Position numbers and translations under genes: made by a program. A DNA stretch of 64,000 nucleotides, taken from the NCBI GenBank assembly GCA_030220185.1, contig JASPKZ010007534.1:859501-923500 (forward strand), read 5' to 3'. Position 1 is the stretch's first letter; each line of letters starts with the position of its first letter. Below are positions 43,680-55,001 of the stretch, one piece after another. Source of the stretch: Diploptera punctata. Its lineage: Eukaryota; Arthropoda; Insecta; Blattodea; Blaberidae. The notes beneath the pieces were generated by a model that saw only the letters and a program-made list of their open reading frames with translations, did not search any database and had not been told where the DNA came from.

Positions 43680-44300
43680 CCTTAGCCTCTTTCCACGTGA
43701 TGTAACTACAGAATGTTAAAAAACGGAGGTCGGCAACCTGTGGTTCTTTGCGAATATCATTATTAAGGGCCTGATTTTATGCAACTCGCGTGGGACAAGG
43801 TCTACGGATGTTGAAAAGGAATGTTAAAAAATAGAGGTCGGCAACCTGTGGTTCTTTGCGAATGTCATTATTAAGGGCCTGATTTTATGCTACTCTCGTG
43901 GGACAAGGTCTACAGGATGTTGAAAAAGGAATGTTAAAAAATAGAGGTCGGCAACCTGTGGTTCTTTGCGAATGTCATTATTAAGGGCCTGATTTTATGC
44001 TACTCGCGTGGGACAAGGTCTACAGGATGTTGAAAAAGGAATGTTAAAAAAAATACAGGTCGGGGATATTGATGTTTTTGGAAAATGACATTCGTAAGTG
44101 CCTCTTTCTATGTTATAAAATAAAATAAGTTAAAATATACCTTCTTAGGTAAAATCCGTCAGTGTGGGCAATGTTTATTAGTTGAAACAACAGTAGGCCG
44201 TGAGATCAATTAGTGATAAAATAAATGGAGGCCGTGAGACCGTTTAGTGATAAAATGGCGGCAAGTACGTATTTATTGTTTTATATTGTTTCAAATAAAG
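43680..44300 (+). other. Probable 3' UTR of gene 1 with 110-nt tandem repeats
   Basis: A unit of about 110 nt starting gaatgttaaaaaa begins at 43711, 43819, 43929 and 44039. The second and third copies are nearly identical and the fourth is diverged after 44062. Candidate polyadenylation signals AATAAA are seen near 44119 and at 44294-44299. The UTR assignment follows from position only. Confidence 0.5.
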
Positions 44301-44404
44301 TTCAGTTCATTTAAAATGCAGTGATTTGTTTCGTATAATGTATATTAACACTACCTTTTGGATATTTTTTGTATATACATTGTATGTACTAAACAAATAG
44401 AGGC

Positions 44405-44700
44405 TGCAGAAATGAAGATGTCACAAATAAGGAAATTAGAAAAATAATGGAAGCAGAAGAAAGAATTGAGGAGAAGGAATTAAAGTGGTTAGGACATGTT
44501 CTAAGAATGGAAGATGAGCGATGGCCAAAGCAACTATATCAATGGCATCCGACCAAAAGGAGGAAGACCAAAGTTAACATGGAAGGAAAACATGAAGACA
44601 GTAATGCAAGCAAAAGGGCTAAGCATTGAAGATGCCCAAGATCGTAGGCTTTGGAGGATTGGCACGGGAAGACGGCAGCAGCTGTAAAAACCCCAAGATA
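44405..44700 (+). pseudogene. LINE C-terminal fragment (family 5)
   Basis: RIEEKELKWLGHVLRMEDER, then after a frameshift KRGRPKLTWKENMKTVMQAK and DAQDRRLWR, followed by an A-rich end. This is the LGH..RM...GRP..W pattern of LINE ORF2 C termini. Confidence 0.6.
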
Positions 44701-45029
44701 GATGGAGAAAAAAAAAGTAGAATCAGTAAACATGTGCTTGGAAATTAATTTTTTTTATGTCGGTGAATATTAAGTAGGGCTACTAATTCTGAGAAAAGTC
44801 AAGGGGTGTACATCTGTAAACAAGATGTTATAGTTGATATACAAATCTAAGTACCAGCCGATTCTAAAGTGGTCAATTCCATGAACAGTTAATTTGCAGA
44901 CCAATGTGTATTGGAGATTTTGTGGTTGTTTCAGTTTGCACTTGAATGCTGAGCTTGTCTTATAATTTATACTTAAATAAATTAAATTTCCACTACGTTT
45001 ATTAATTTGTGTTAATCAAACTTTATCTT

Positions 45030-45115
45030 CCTAGCGGGTGCTTTCCCTTTGAATTTCCAACAAGAAATGTCCAATCCCCAGTTCTACAACATACCTTGCC
45101 CATCGCAGTATATCT
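45030..45115 (-). mobile_element. LINE family 1 scrap (reverse)
   Basis: The segment 'gcgggtgctttccctttgaa' to 'cttgcccatcgcagtatat' is a short diverged piece of the family. Confidence 0.4.
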
Positions 45116-45224
45116 TTATGTATATAAACAGTAAAACTTGTTTAAAGCGGAGTCGCATGGAACCAATTTTTTTCCACATTAGACAAAATTCGGCGTTATA
45201 AATAAACAATTAACTAATAATGAT

Positions 45225-45259
45225 AATGATAATAATACTACTACTTCTACTACTACTAC

Positions 45260-45297
<38 letters not shown>

Positions 45298-45492
45298 TTT
45301 TATTTATTGTGGTAGAGTTTAGGCCATAAGGCCTTCTCTTCCACTCAACCAGCACAAATACAAATAAATATTTGACAAATATAGATATACACTATACTAA
45401 TTATAAACAGTTAAAGATACATTAAATGTAGCCATGTAAATGTCATGTACAAACAACATTTTATACGATGATAACAATAATAATACTTACGA

Positions 45493-45523
<31 letters not shown>

Positions 45524-45843
45524 TTTGTTTTATTTATATACAGAATTTTAATGTTTACACATCCTTCTGTGCCTAAAGTTTTATTTTTCCTCTACACTCG
45601 TCTCTCTCCATCCAATCCATGTCCTCCAATCCCCTTGCTCTCATTCCAGTTCTTATTTCCTGCATCACGAGTTTCGAGGTCTTCCTCTCCTCCTTCTTCC
45701 AGGTGGACACCATTCCAATGTTTTCCTGGGCAATCTTTCTTCTTGTATTCGTCGTACGTGTCCATACCAATTTAATTGCTTATACCGTATATAATCTACT
45801 ATTGAATAACCAATTTCAGGCCACAAAAAACATAACAATTATT

Positions 45844-45918
<75 letters not shown>

Positions 45919-45920
45919 TG
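45225..45920. repeat. (ATA)n runs and LINE-like dispersed repeat
   Basis: Trinucleotide runs at 45255-45297, 45500-45525 and 45835-45919. Between them lie 'gtagagtttaggccataagg' and a stretch whose reverse strand reads MVWTRTTNTRRKIAQENIGM and on, with the look of a LINE C-terminal end but not recognised firmly. Confidence 0.45.
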
Positions 45921-47215
45921 AAAATGATAAATTATACGAGGTTAGAGCAAATATAAATTTAGATTTCTTTTAAAAGATACCAATGTCCGGCAGCCTCTTA
46001 TTTCTTGTGGTAGGGAATTCCAGTTGCGAGAAGTGAAGATAGTATATGACATGGAGTGATGTGATGTCCTATGTTGCGGTATATTAAGCAAGAGACTATG
46101 TTGTGATCTTGTGTTTAAGTTATGGTTTGAGGAAACGAGATGATAAATAATTGGGAATTGAGGTATGTAGGATCTTAAATAAGAATATTAGACAGTGCGA
46201 TTTTCTTCTCTCTTTTAGATGTAGTCATGACAATTCGTGGAATAATGGAGAAATGTGATCGTATTTTCGAACATTAAATATGAATCTGATACACATATTA
46301 TGGACACGCTGCAGTTTGTCCGACAATCCGTCACTTATGTCAGTTAGTAGAACGTCACAATAGTCAAAATGCGGCATCACAAAGGTTAACCAATCTTAGA
46401 TTATAGAGCACCGTATATGCCTTGGATTACTTGTAGTTCCGCTGCCCTTGAAAAGTGAAGTACAGTATTTACGAGCGATTTCGACGGTAACGCGCAAAAA
46501 AGAGTCCGTTTCTTCAGCGTTAAAAATGTCTCTTAGGGCCGTATCCTAAAATTAAAGTATGCAGTTTTGGTTTCCGCTCACTAACTATACTTTCGTCCAC
46601 ATCCTTTGATTCCCCGCAAATTTCATTCCACACTACATTGTGTTCTCTAGGGATGTAGCAACAGTTAGTGCTTGACTTTGGAGCATCGGTCCGGAAATTT
46701 GGAGATTTTTTGATCGTGCACTTGTAAAACATTCTCACACTGCTTCCTTCATTTTTTCGTTTCTTTTATTTATTTATTTATTTATTTATTTTCCTTTCCT
46801 CTTCGATTGATCACTTCCTTGCATCCATTCACTAATTACTCGTATTTTTTTAAATTCGCATCGACTTGGGGTTTGCACATTTAAATTTACTTATTATCTC
46901 GCGTACTGAGAGCTTGTTGTTCTTTTTCCCACTTTTCCGTTTAAAGGCAATGATACATACGATTTAGCCATCATTATTCTGGACATTCTGAACGCCACCT
47001 GTGACAGATGCGTACACAATCAGTCTCAGATCTTAAACTAATTTAAGATTTTACAGTTCACGCGTCAAATATTTGTTAAACGAACCTGCATTTCGCATAA
47101 CGGGTGTGCAGTGAGACCGAAAGAAAATTTCAGGTACAAGTAGAAAATCTACTTCACGCGGAGGCAGATCATCGCTTATTGTTATTTCGCCTAACGGGAA
47201 TTCAATAAAGTGGAA
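45921..47215. other. No gene recognised
   Basis: AT-rich sequence. A reverse ORF of 72 residues (46520-46738) has basic composition and no motif I know. A (TTTA)n run lies at 46768-46791. Confidence 0.35.
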
Positions 47216-47218
47216 ACC

Positions 47219-48117
47219 AGGGCACGCCGTAGCGTAGTGGTTAAGGCACTGAGCTACAAACCGGAGGGTCGAGGGTTCAAGTCCCGTTGGGGTCAGGATT
47301 TTTAAACTGACCCAAACCCTCTGGCGGCACTATGGCCCTGGGGTCGACTCAGCCTCTAACGTAAATGAGTACCAGACGCTTGTTCTGGGGGTAAAGGCGG
47401 CCGTCACGCAGGGCTGACAACCCGGCTGACATAAAGTGTCGATTGTCTAGAAAAAGTGGGAGCCTTAACCTCCTACTACCCCAAGGGCCTCCGGGTCTGT
47501 TGTGGGATCACTTTACCGGGGCACTCCGTAGCGTAGTGGTTAAGGCACTGAGCTACAAGCCGGAGGGTAGAGGGTTCAAGTCCCGTTGGGGTCATGATTT
47601 TTAAACTGACCCAAACCCTCTGGCGGCACTATGGCCCTGGGGTCGACTCAGCCTCTAACGGAAATGAGTACCAGACGCCTGTTCTGGGGGTAAAGGCGGC
47701 CGTCACGCAGGGCTGACAACCCGGCTGACTTAAAGTGTCGATTGTCTAGAAAAAGTGGGAGCCTTAACCTCCTACTACCCCAAGGGCCTCCGGGTCTGTT
47801 GTGGGATCACTTTACCGGGGCACTCCGTAGCGTAGTGGTTAAGGCACTGAGCTACAAGCCGGAGGGTAGAGGGTTCAAGTCCCGTTGGGGTCATGATTTT
47901 TAAACTGACCCAAACCCTCTGGCGGCACTATGGCCCTGGGGTCGACTCAGCCTCTAACGGAAATGAGTACCAGACGCCTGTTCTGGGGGTAAAGGCGGCC
48001 GTCACGCAGGGCTGACAACCCGGCTGACTTAAAGTGTCGATTGTCTAGAAAAAGTGGGAGCCTTAACCTCCTACTACCCCAAGGGCCTCCTGAGGCCTGT
48101 AGTGGGATCACTTTACC
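47219..48117 (+). mobile_element. Head-to-tail trimer of SINE C
   Basis: Three copies start at 47221, about 47520 and 47819, each about 300 bp, with head ccgtagcgtagtggttaagg and B-box gggttcaagtccc. Copies 2 and 3 are nearly identical through the body; copy 1 differs at several sites; the last ends with 'cctcctgaggcctgtagtgg'. Confidence 0.85.
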
Positions 48118-48269
48118 AATTTATTTTTCTCTCAGTCTTTCCGCCTTATAAACGTTTTTTCATGGATTGTGTAGAAATCCTTCCGCTTCCGCGTAGGACA
48201 GATTCCGTTTTATACAAAATAAATACACGTAATATTACTATTATTTCGCCAATTTGTCCACATTGGGCA

Positions 48270-48896
48270 TTATTCACGTTCCGGATTAAACACGTTTTAC
48301 TGTATATAATTCTTCCGTACGTCTTTCTCACCCTACTCCTCCTAAACGACTGGACCGATTTTGAATTTTTTGTGTGTGTGTCTGATTGGGTCCTTCGATG
48401 ATTTAGATTCACAATTAGACCCTCTGAAACCGTTAGGTGTATGAGTTCACCTGAAGTGAACATTAAAAATCGCTCTAGCGGTTACATTTTTCGATTTTTC
48501 ACAAAGAAACCCTGTATATCCTATTGAAATAAACCGAGGTAGGTATTATCCAAAAATGAGCGAAATCAGACAATTAGAAATGGAGGTTTAATTGAAACCC
48601 GAAATTAAAATTTTGCTAAACAACTGGACAGATTTTGGTGATTTTTTTGTGTATGCTTGAGTGGGTCCCTCGATGGATTGGATTCACAATTGGACCCAGT
48701 AGCATGTGCATTACTGACATGTTCTGCGCAACAACAATGTGACGTCATAATGCACGCTCCATGAGCCACAACAGTTGGCAGTGAGGAGTTTTCTTGCGAA
48801 CTTATCAATTAGTCAATTTTATGATAAAAAAAGAATCTTAATTTTTTTGTTCGTCCGACCATGACACGAGAATTGACGTCTACCGGGTCCGCTAAT
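48270..48896 (+). repeat. Possible Helitron 3' region
   Basis: 'aaacgactggaccgattttg' occurs with a related copy at 48607, and the end is 'gtctaccgggtccgctaat'. This wording is common at Helitron 3' ends in insects, which finish in CTRRT; here CTAAT. No helicase frame is seen. Confidence 0.35.
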
Positions 48897-48902
48897 ATAT
48901 AT

Positions 48903-49112
48903 ATCCATCCATAGTAATTCTGCCCAAGGTCAGGTCTTTCACTGCAGTCATAGCATTTTCATGCTATGCTTTGCAGCTTTACTAGGGAATTGTAGGTGTG
49001 GTAGCTTCCCGTTGCTTTCCACACCTGTGAAGGATGATGATGAAGATGATGGCCATATGGTTTCGGGGACCGTTTGGGCCTTAAAGTTTTCCTGACATTT
49101 GTCTTACAGGTG
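48903..49112 (-). mobile_element. SINE A copy (reverse), truncated
   Basis: Tail type 1 and body in reverse, from 'catccatagtaattctgccc' to 'gacatttgtcttacaggtg'. The tRNA head is absent. Confidence 0.65.
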
Positions 49113-49950
49113 CATTCATCCATTTTCTAATTTCTGTATTTCTATTTTTTTCCAGTCCAGATTTTCTGGCAGCTCATCTCCAAAAATCCATTTCAACTGC
49201 AGTTATTCTGTTGACATGTCGTTGTATCATTGTCCAAACTTCCGATCCATATAACATTATACTTTCTTGTATGGATTTATAAATTAGTTGTTTTGTTCTG
49301 TTATAGTGGAGGAGGACTAAGTTGGCATGATTTCTGCTATCCTTGTGTAGAGAACTGTTCTTCCACCCTTCGCAAAACACAATGGGCTACCCTTGTAAAA
49401 TTACTTAGGAATGCTAGAAAAAATCCACCCCCCCCCACTTCCGTCCAGTCACTTTTGTGTCAGGTAATTTTTGTCAGTGGCGACTGGTTCAGAGTGCTCT
49501 GCACAGCGTGTGAACACACTGAAAAGATTGAAGAGTCATATTGGCAGGCAGACGGTTTAATGGACGAAATTAGTGATGGGTTGGAAACAAATTTAGACGA
49601 TACCGACGAAAATGAAAATGAAGACATAGAAACTTGCCAGGAAGAATGTTTAGAAGAAGGGAATTCCACCACTGATCTATGTTCACTACAGGTAGTGTCT
49701 GTCCTACCGCTGTCACCGTGAAGAGAGATGTGTATGAGTGAGAAAGAAGATGGTGACTACTCTCTTTCTCTTTCTAAAATATTCTAGACACTTTAGCCCT
49801 CATGGACTATAACATGTTTTTACTCCATAGTATAGAGTTTAACATTCCTATGGGTTTTCTTCCATTACTAGCCATATTTGCTATTTCTTTATTAGATGTT
49901 CCATCTTTCTCTATAATTGATCCCAAATAACAGAAACTATCTCAAATGCC
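49112..49950 (-). mobile_element. LINE fragment (family 6) split by element Y
   Basis: The reverse strand reads KEIANMASNGRKPIGMLNSI at 49815-49950 and KQLIYKSIQESIMLYGSEVW at 49190-49300, one LINE region. Element Y (49306-49811) lies between, so Y inserted into the LINE. Confidence 0.6.
49306..49811 (+). mobile_element. Element Y copy 2 with open frame
   Basis: About 505 bp, ends as in copy 1 (3733), flanked by tata. The frame runs from the LINE into Y and ends at TGA 49719-49721. It reads SGGGLSWHDFCYPCVENC, TLRKTQWATLVKLLRNARKN, GDWFRVLCTACEHTEKIEES and an acidic tail with ETCQEECLEEGN. The GDWF..C..C wording recalls a transposase tail. Function unknown. Confidence 0.55.
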
Positions 49951-50096
49951 ACAACATGTTACAATATACCAAAAGATAAGTTACCAGAGATTCTTAAAAA
50001 AAAATCATATAAATCACTAGGACATCCCATGAATAGACCACTCGACCGATAAGCGTCTGCACGTGGCCTAATTTCACCACCGATCCAACATAGCTA

Positions 50097-51108
50097 ACTA
50101 ACTCACTGGCGCAACCGAACCTATAGCTTCATGGCCGCGCAGATATAACCTCTCCATACATCCCTATTCTGAGCTAATGTTTTCCAATCATCCCCTGTAT
50201 AATCTACATCATCAAATCATGATTGATATTATTCTCCCTCCTCATTCTTGATCTGCCTACTGGACCATTCTTCTCTGGTTTTCCTACAAGAAGATTTCAT
50301 GACTCTCTTTCATTCTCCATTCATGCCGCATGCCTGCCCATCGCAGTCTACGAGACTTAACTCTTATTTTTATATCTGGCTTCCTATAAAGATCATGTAG
50401 TTCACTGTTAAGTAGTCTTCTCCATTCACCTGTCTGTTCATCTCTCTTTGATCCAAAAAAAAAAAAAACTTCCTAAGAACTTTATTCTCAAATACTCGTT
50501 AATATTTTCTCCTCCCTGAATGTAAGAGTCCATGTTTCACATCCATATAATATAACTGGCAGAATAACGGTTTTATATTTTTTCAGTTTAAATTTTTTGA
50601 AAGGAATTGGGACGACAAGAGTCCCTGTAATGGATAATAGCATACTTCTTGTAAGCCCTTGAGATTTAGGCGCTCTCCCCCTACAGGGAAGAATTTGAAC
50701 CATTCTAATTTAGTTACACTTGTTTTCGTATAGATGTCATTTGAGTGGTCCGTGGTCAGCGTTCCGCCTCATACTGACATCTAGGAAACCAAGGTAGTAC
50801 TAGGACGGGAAAATTCGGTAAATTTTGCTTAGATGATGCCTTTTCATTCAGGCTTAAGGAATTTTTACGAGTCTGAAAAAATCTTCACACTAGGGACCCA
50901 CGGCTTAAAGTCGCTCCCGGAGGACTTCCTCCTTCGATTTTTCCGTCCTGAAAAAAGTCAATCCACCCCGGTCGGGTTTGAACCTGCGACCCTCGGGACC
51001 AAGGAGCATAACCACTAGTCCACCGCTGCCGATGGATAATAGCATACATTTCCAGAATTGAGCCTATGTTTAATTTCTTTGTGCATCTCATTCCTGTTTG
51101 TGATATTT
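50097..51108 (-). mobile_element. LINE family 1 copy (reverse), split by SINE B
   Basis: It runs from 'ctaactcactggcgcaaccg' to 50645 and resumes at 51048 ('atttccagaattgagcctat'). The SINE lies between. Confidence 0.7.
50646..51031 (-). mobile_element. SINE B insertion with 16-bp TSD
   Basis: The duplication atggataatagcatac is at 50630-50645 and 51032-51047. The SINE is complete from its tRNA head (right end) to 'gggcttacaagaa' (left end). This fixes the ends of the SINE B family. Confidence 0.85.
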
Positions 51109-51302
51109 CATCACCGCTACATGAGGAAATAAACTTCCACGTTCGCTTTGTGACAACACTCGTTGCTGTCCAGTGTGACGTATACTGGGAAGTTTGTTCG
51201 TCCCTTGACGGCTAATTTCCTGAGTGCGAATCACTAAGGCACTTATTTGAATGGCCCTAGCCTAGCCTGTTGCAATGGTCATTTGAAAATTTAGATGACA
51301 GA

Positions 51303-51590
51303 ATCCCAAGCCAGATATAATAAGAACAGTTAACTCTCGTAGACTGCGATGGGCAGGACATGTGGCACGAATGGGGAATGAAAGAGGTGCATGGAAGCTT
51401 ATTGAAAGAAAACCAGAGGGAAAACATGCTGTTGGTAGACCAAGAAAGAGGTGGGAGAATAACATTAACCGTGATTTGAGGGAAGTATATCATACAGGAA
51501 ATGATTGGAAAAGATTAGCGCAGGATAGGGATGTATCAAGAGCTTATGTTCTGGCGGCCACGAACCTATGGGTTCGATAGAGCCAGTAGT
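51303..51590 (+). mobile_element. LINE family 1 3' end copy
   Basis: It runs from 'agccagatataataagaaca' to 'gatagagccagtagttag'. The frame is intact for 73 residues (51362-51580). The stretch 51591-52024 shows nothing recognisable. Confidence 0.65.
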
Positions 51591-52024
51591 TAGAGAATCA
51601 TAAAAGTATTCATATTCTCTAGTAGTTCACAATTTGTCAGGAGATGGCAGCAGAAGACAGTAACCAATATATGCGTTCTTCATTATTGAAAAGAGATGGC
51701 GCAGCAATTCCATCACCATGTAGACAATAGAGAACTAGAGAACCTTCAGAGGAAAAAATCGACCTTGAACATATAGGAATAAGAACTACGTTCTCAATGG
51801 TTGACACGACCTACGTATTTTCAATTATTGTGTTTAGAATCACAGTGATTTAATACAATACCAGGGATTCCTTTGGTCTATGATACAATACACATTGTAA
51901 AGAGGGAGAATTACACAAATTAAACAACTTATCCTGTATCTGCTGTACGTAAAAATTAAAGTAAGCAAAAAATAATTTAGGGTGTGGCATATAAACTTTC
52001 GCACACAATTTTGCATGTAATATT

Positions 52025-52972
52025 CTTATGCCACTGATGCACTAAACACTTTCAACCATTTATAATGTTTGGTACTATTTTAAACATTTTGGAACCATTT
52101 TATAAACATTTCTTACGATTTTTAAATATTTCTTAATTATGCGAATATTTCTACATCGAGTTCTACAGGCGCGGAAATGCTTCATGTAAATTATTTAAAT
52201 ATTGCCACAAAATGGAAATAGTGAAAAAACTGCACTTAAACTAGCGTAAAATATTTTCAAAGTCCTATAGAACAACAGTGTGCATGCGCCAGAGTTTATA
52301 GAGCCAGCGATAACCCACAATCGAACCACATATCGATTTTCATCCTCGATTACTATCTGTCGCTATGAAATTTAAATTACCAATATTTGCAATAAATCCC
52401 CAAATCTATGTTTCAAAATATATTAATAATATTGGAAAAAGTCAGTTATATGTCTCAGACGAATTTTTCTAAGTTCCACAGAATCGCAGTGCGCATGCGC
52501 GAGTTGCGGGAATTGCCGTAATAGTTAATATACCCTCCGGTTGATGGCTCTGCAGTCGGCGTCACCAACTTTGGGAATAAATTTCCAAATTCAAAAAAGA
52601 ATGGACGTTAACTAACTTGCCATTTTCTAACTAAAGAAAACAATTTACATGCATATTATTTATTCCCAAATACTTAAAAAAATGGACGTGAACCAACTTC
52701 CCATTTCCTAACGTAACAAAGCAATTTACATGCATACATGGACTATAAACTAATTTTACGTACACTAACACTAAATATGGTTTTGAATTATTTTCAAATG
52801 GTGGCAACGTTGGAACAACATTGGAAAGTAGCAAGCAAGTATTTTATCCACGATCATGTTTTACGTAAATATATAAATATCATATATTGTAAAGAAAGCT
52901 TGAAGATCATTGGAAAATGTTTAAAACAATACAAAACGTGTTTACAAGTGTTTAGTGCATCAGTGGCATAAG
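52025..52972. mobile_element. TIR element of 948 bp, non-autonomous
   Basis: Left end cttatgccactgatgcacta and right end tagtgcatcagtggcataag form a perfect inverted repeat of about 27 bp. Inside are repeated 'gcgcatgcgc' motifs and a tandem segment around 'caatttacatgcat' (52640, 52725). No long frame. Relatives lie at 56880-57075 and 57960-58240. Confidence 0.65.
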
Positions 52973-53204
52973 AGTGTAAGTGTAGAATTGTGAGAGACAT
53001 AAAACCTACCACATCCGAATTATTATTCTGTTATAAACTTTCAAGTACTAATATCTCAAAACTTGATTTATGCTACTTAGATCACTATGGTTCTCATGGC
53101 CTCAGTTGTGCAACACGTCCTACACTTATGTGCATTTAGAAGAAACAGGTCTACAACATATCAGATTTTTAGTATAAGACAGTTTTTAGAAAAGAAATGG
53201 GAAT

Positions 53205-54350
53205 ATAATGGTACTGGTACATCAACTATATGTAGACTTCAAAAAAGCATATGATTCAATTAAGAGGGAGAAGTTATATAGTATCCTGCTGGAGTTCGGA
53301 ATTCCTGAAAGTTAGTTAGACTTATACGAATGTGTCTAAATGGCACAAAGAGTAGGGTGCGTGTAGGCAAACAGTTTTCGGACACTTTTGAAATCCAGAA
53401 TGGGTTGAAGCAAGGAGATGCATTATCTCCTCTACTATTTAATTTTGCACTGGAGCATGCCATTAAATCTTTAGAGAATGAGGAAGGCTTACAACTCATG
53501 GTATTAATAAGCTGTTAGTTTATGCTGATGATGTAGTATTATTGACCGATAGCGAGGAGATACTAAAGGACAACATGCACATACTATTGAGTTACACTAA
53601 GAAATTAGGACTGGAAGTAAATATCAATAAAACTAAATATATGGTCACACGTAAAAATGCATTATATAATGGAAATGGACAGCTAATGACAAATCATGGA
53701 AATTTTGAGGAAGTGGCTGAATTCAAATACCTAGGAACAATAGTCACAAATAGGAATGAGATGCACAAAGAAATTAAACATAGGCTCAATTCTGGAAATA
53801 TGTGCTATTATGCATTGCAGAGACTCTTGATGTCCCAACTCCTTTCAAAAAAATGTTAAACTGAAAATATATAAAACTATTATTCTACCAGTTATATTAT
53901 ATGGGTGTGAAACATGGACTCTTACTTTAAGGGAGGAAAGGAGATTACAAGTATTTGACAATAAAGTACTTAGGAAAATTTTTGGACCAAAGAGAGATGA
54001 ACAGACAGGTGAATGGAGAAGACTACATAACAATGAACTACATGGTCTTTATAGGAAGCCAGATATATTAAGAACAGTTAAGTCTCATAGACTGCAATGG
54101 GCAGGACATGTTGCACATATGGGGAATGAAAGACTTGCATGGAAGCTTCTTGTAGGAAAGCAAGAGGGAAAATGCCCAGTTGGTAGACCAAGAATGAGGT
54201 GGGAGAATAACATTAACTATGATTTGAGGGAAGTAGATTATACAAGGAATGATTGGAAAGCATTATAGGGATGTATGGAGAGCTTATGTCCATGCGGCCA
54301 TGAACCTACGGGTTCGATAGTGCCAGTGAGTAAGTAAGTAAGTATAACAG
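53205..54350 (+). mobile_element. LINE family 1, longest copy, RT core present
   Basis: The longest family member runs from the reverse transcriptase palm to the tail gagtaagtaagtaagta. Frames read YVDFKKAYDSIKREKLYSIL, NGLKQGDALSPLLFNFALEH, the catalytic YADDVVLL, and FKYLGTIVTNRNEMHKEIKH, then the C-terminal RRLHNNELHGLYRKP. At least two stops and frameshifts separate them. Reverse transcriptase copies the element's RNA at a nicked target; this copy is 5'-truncated and dead. Confidence 0.8.
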
Positions 54351-54354
54351 AAAT

Positions 54355-54705
54355 TTAGAGTAGGCCTATTCAAAATATGCTAACCACCTATTCCAATTTA
54401 ATCATTGTTTCGATCCAAATTATGAAATTTTACATGTTTGTGATAAGGGTAAGAAGTTAGATCTTTTGGAGGCTGTAGAAATAAATAAATTTAAAAGTAG
54501 TAACAAACTGTTAAATTCTCAAATTGATTTGAATGAATCCCCTTTGTTAAATTAAAAAAAATTAAATAAATATTGTTGTATTGTTGCTTAGATCATTTGG
54601 AACACAATTCATAATTTGTTAACATGTCTGAAGAAGGTACAGTGTACCGAAATGGCTGTCACTGAATTATGTAATAAATATGAAAATCAAGTAAAACAGC
54701 ATTTT
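54355..54705 (+). pseudogene. Penelope-like element end
   Basis: The frame reads YSKYANHLFQFNHCFDPNYE, ILHVCDKGKKLDLLEAVEIN, then a stop. It is about 85% similar by eye to 5975-6445 in reverse. The hammerhead-like motif at 54622-54668 follows. Confidence 0.6.
54622..54668 (+). other. Hammerhead-like motif after Penelope fragment
   Basis: CTGAAGA, extra A, GGTAC-AGT-GTACC, GAAA, then TGGCTGTC. Stem III is less well paired than in the copy at 6036, where the sequence is CAGCTG. Confidence 0.35.
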
Positions 54706-55001
54706 ATATTTATTTAATTAATAAATATAGATTTTCATCAAGTAAACACCAACTCAATTGATTATGATAAATATTCATATACCTATCATGCACACAACAA
54801 AAAATGAGTATATTGTATCTCTTATTAAGTCATATTTCTAAATGATAGTGCTTTCCATACAAAATCCAATTACATCTTAAACTCCATTTTGACAAAAAAG
54901 TGACGTACCTTGTTATTTCCCTGTATCCTTCATGTGATGTACAAAATGTTGACCTATAAGTAACTGTAGATAAAAAAAATCATGTTCTGTTATGTTACAG
55001 A

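Noticed and set aside
46520..46738. Reverse ORF of 72 codons
   Set aside because: Basic composition only; I could not link it to a family or to flanking exons.
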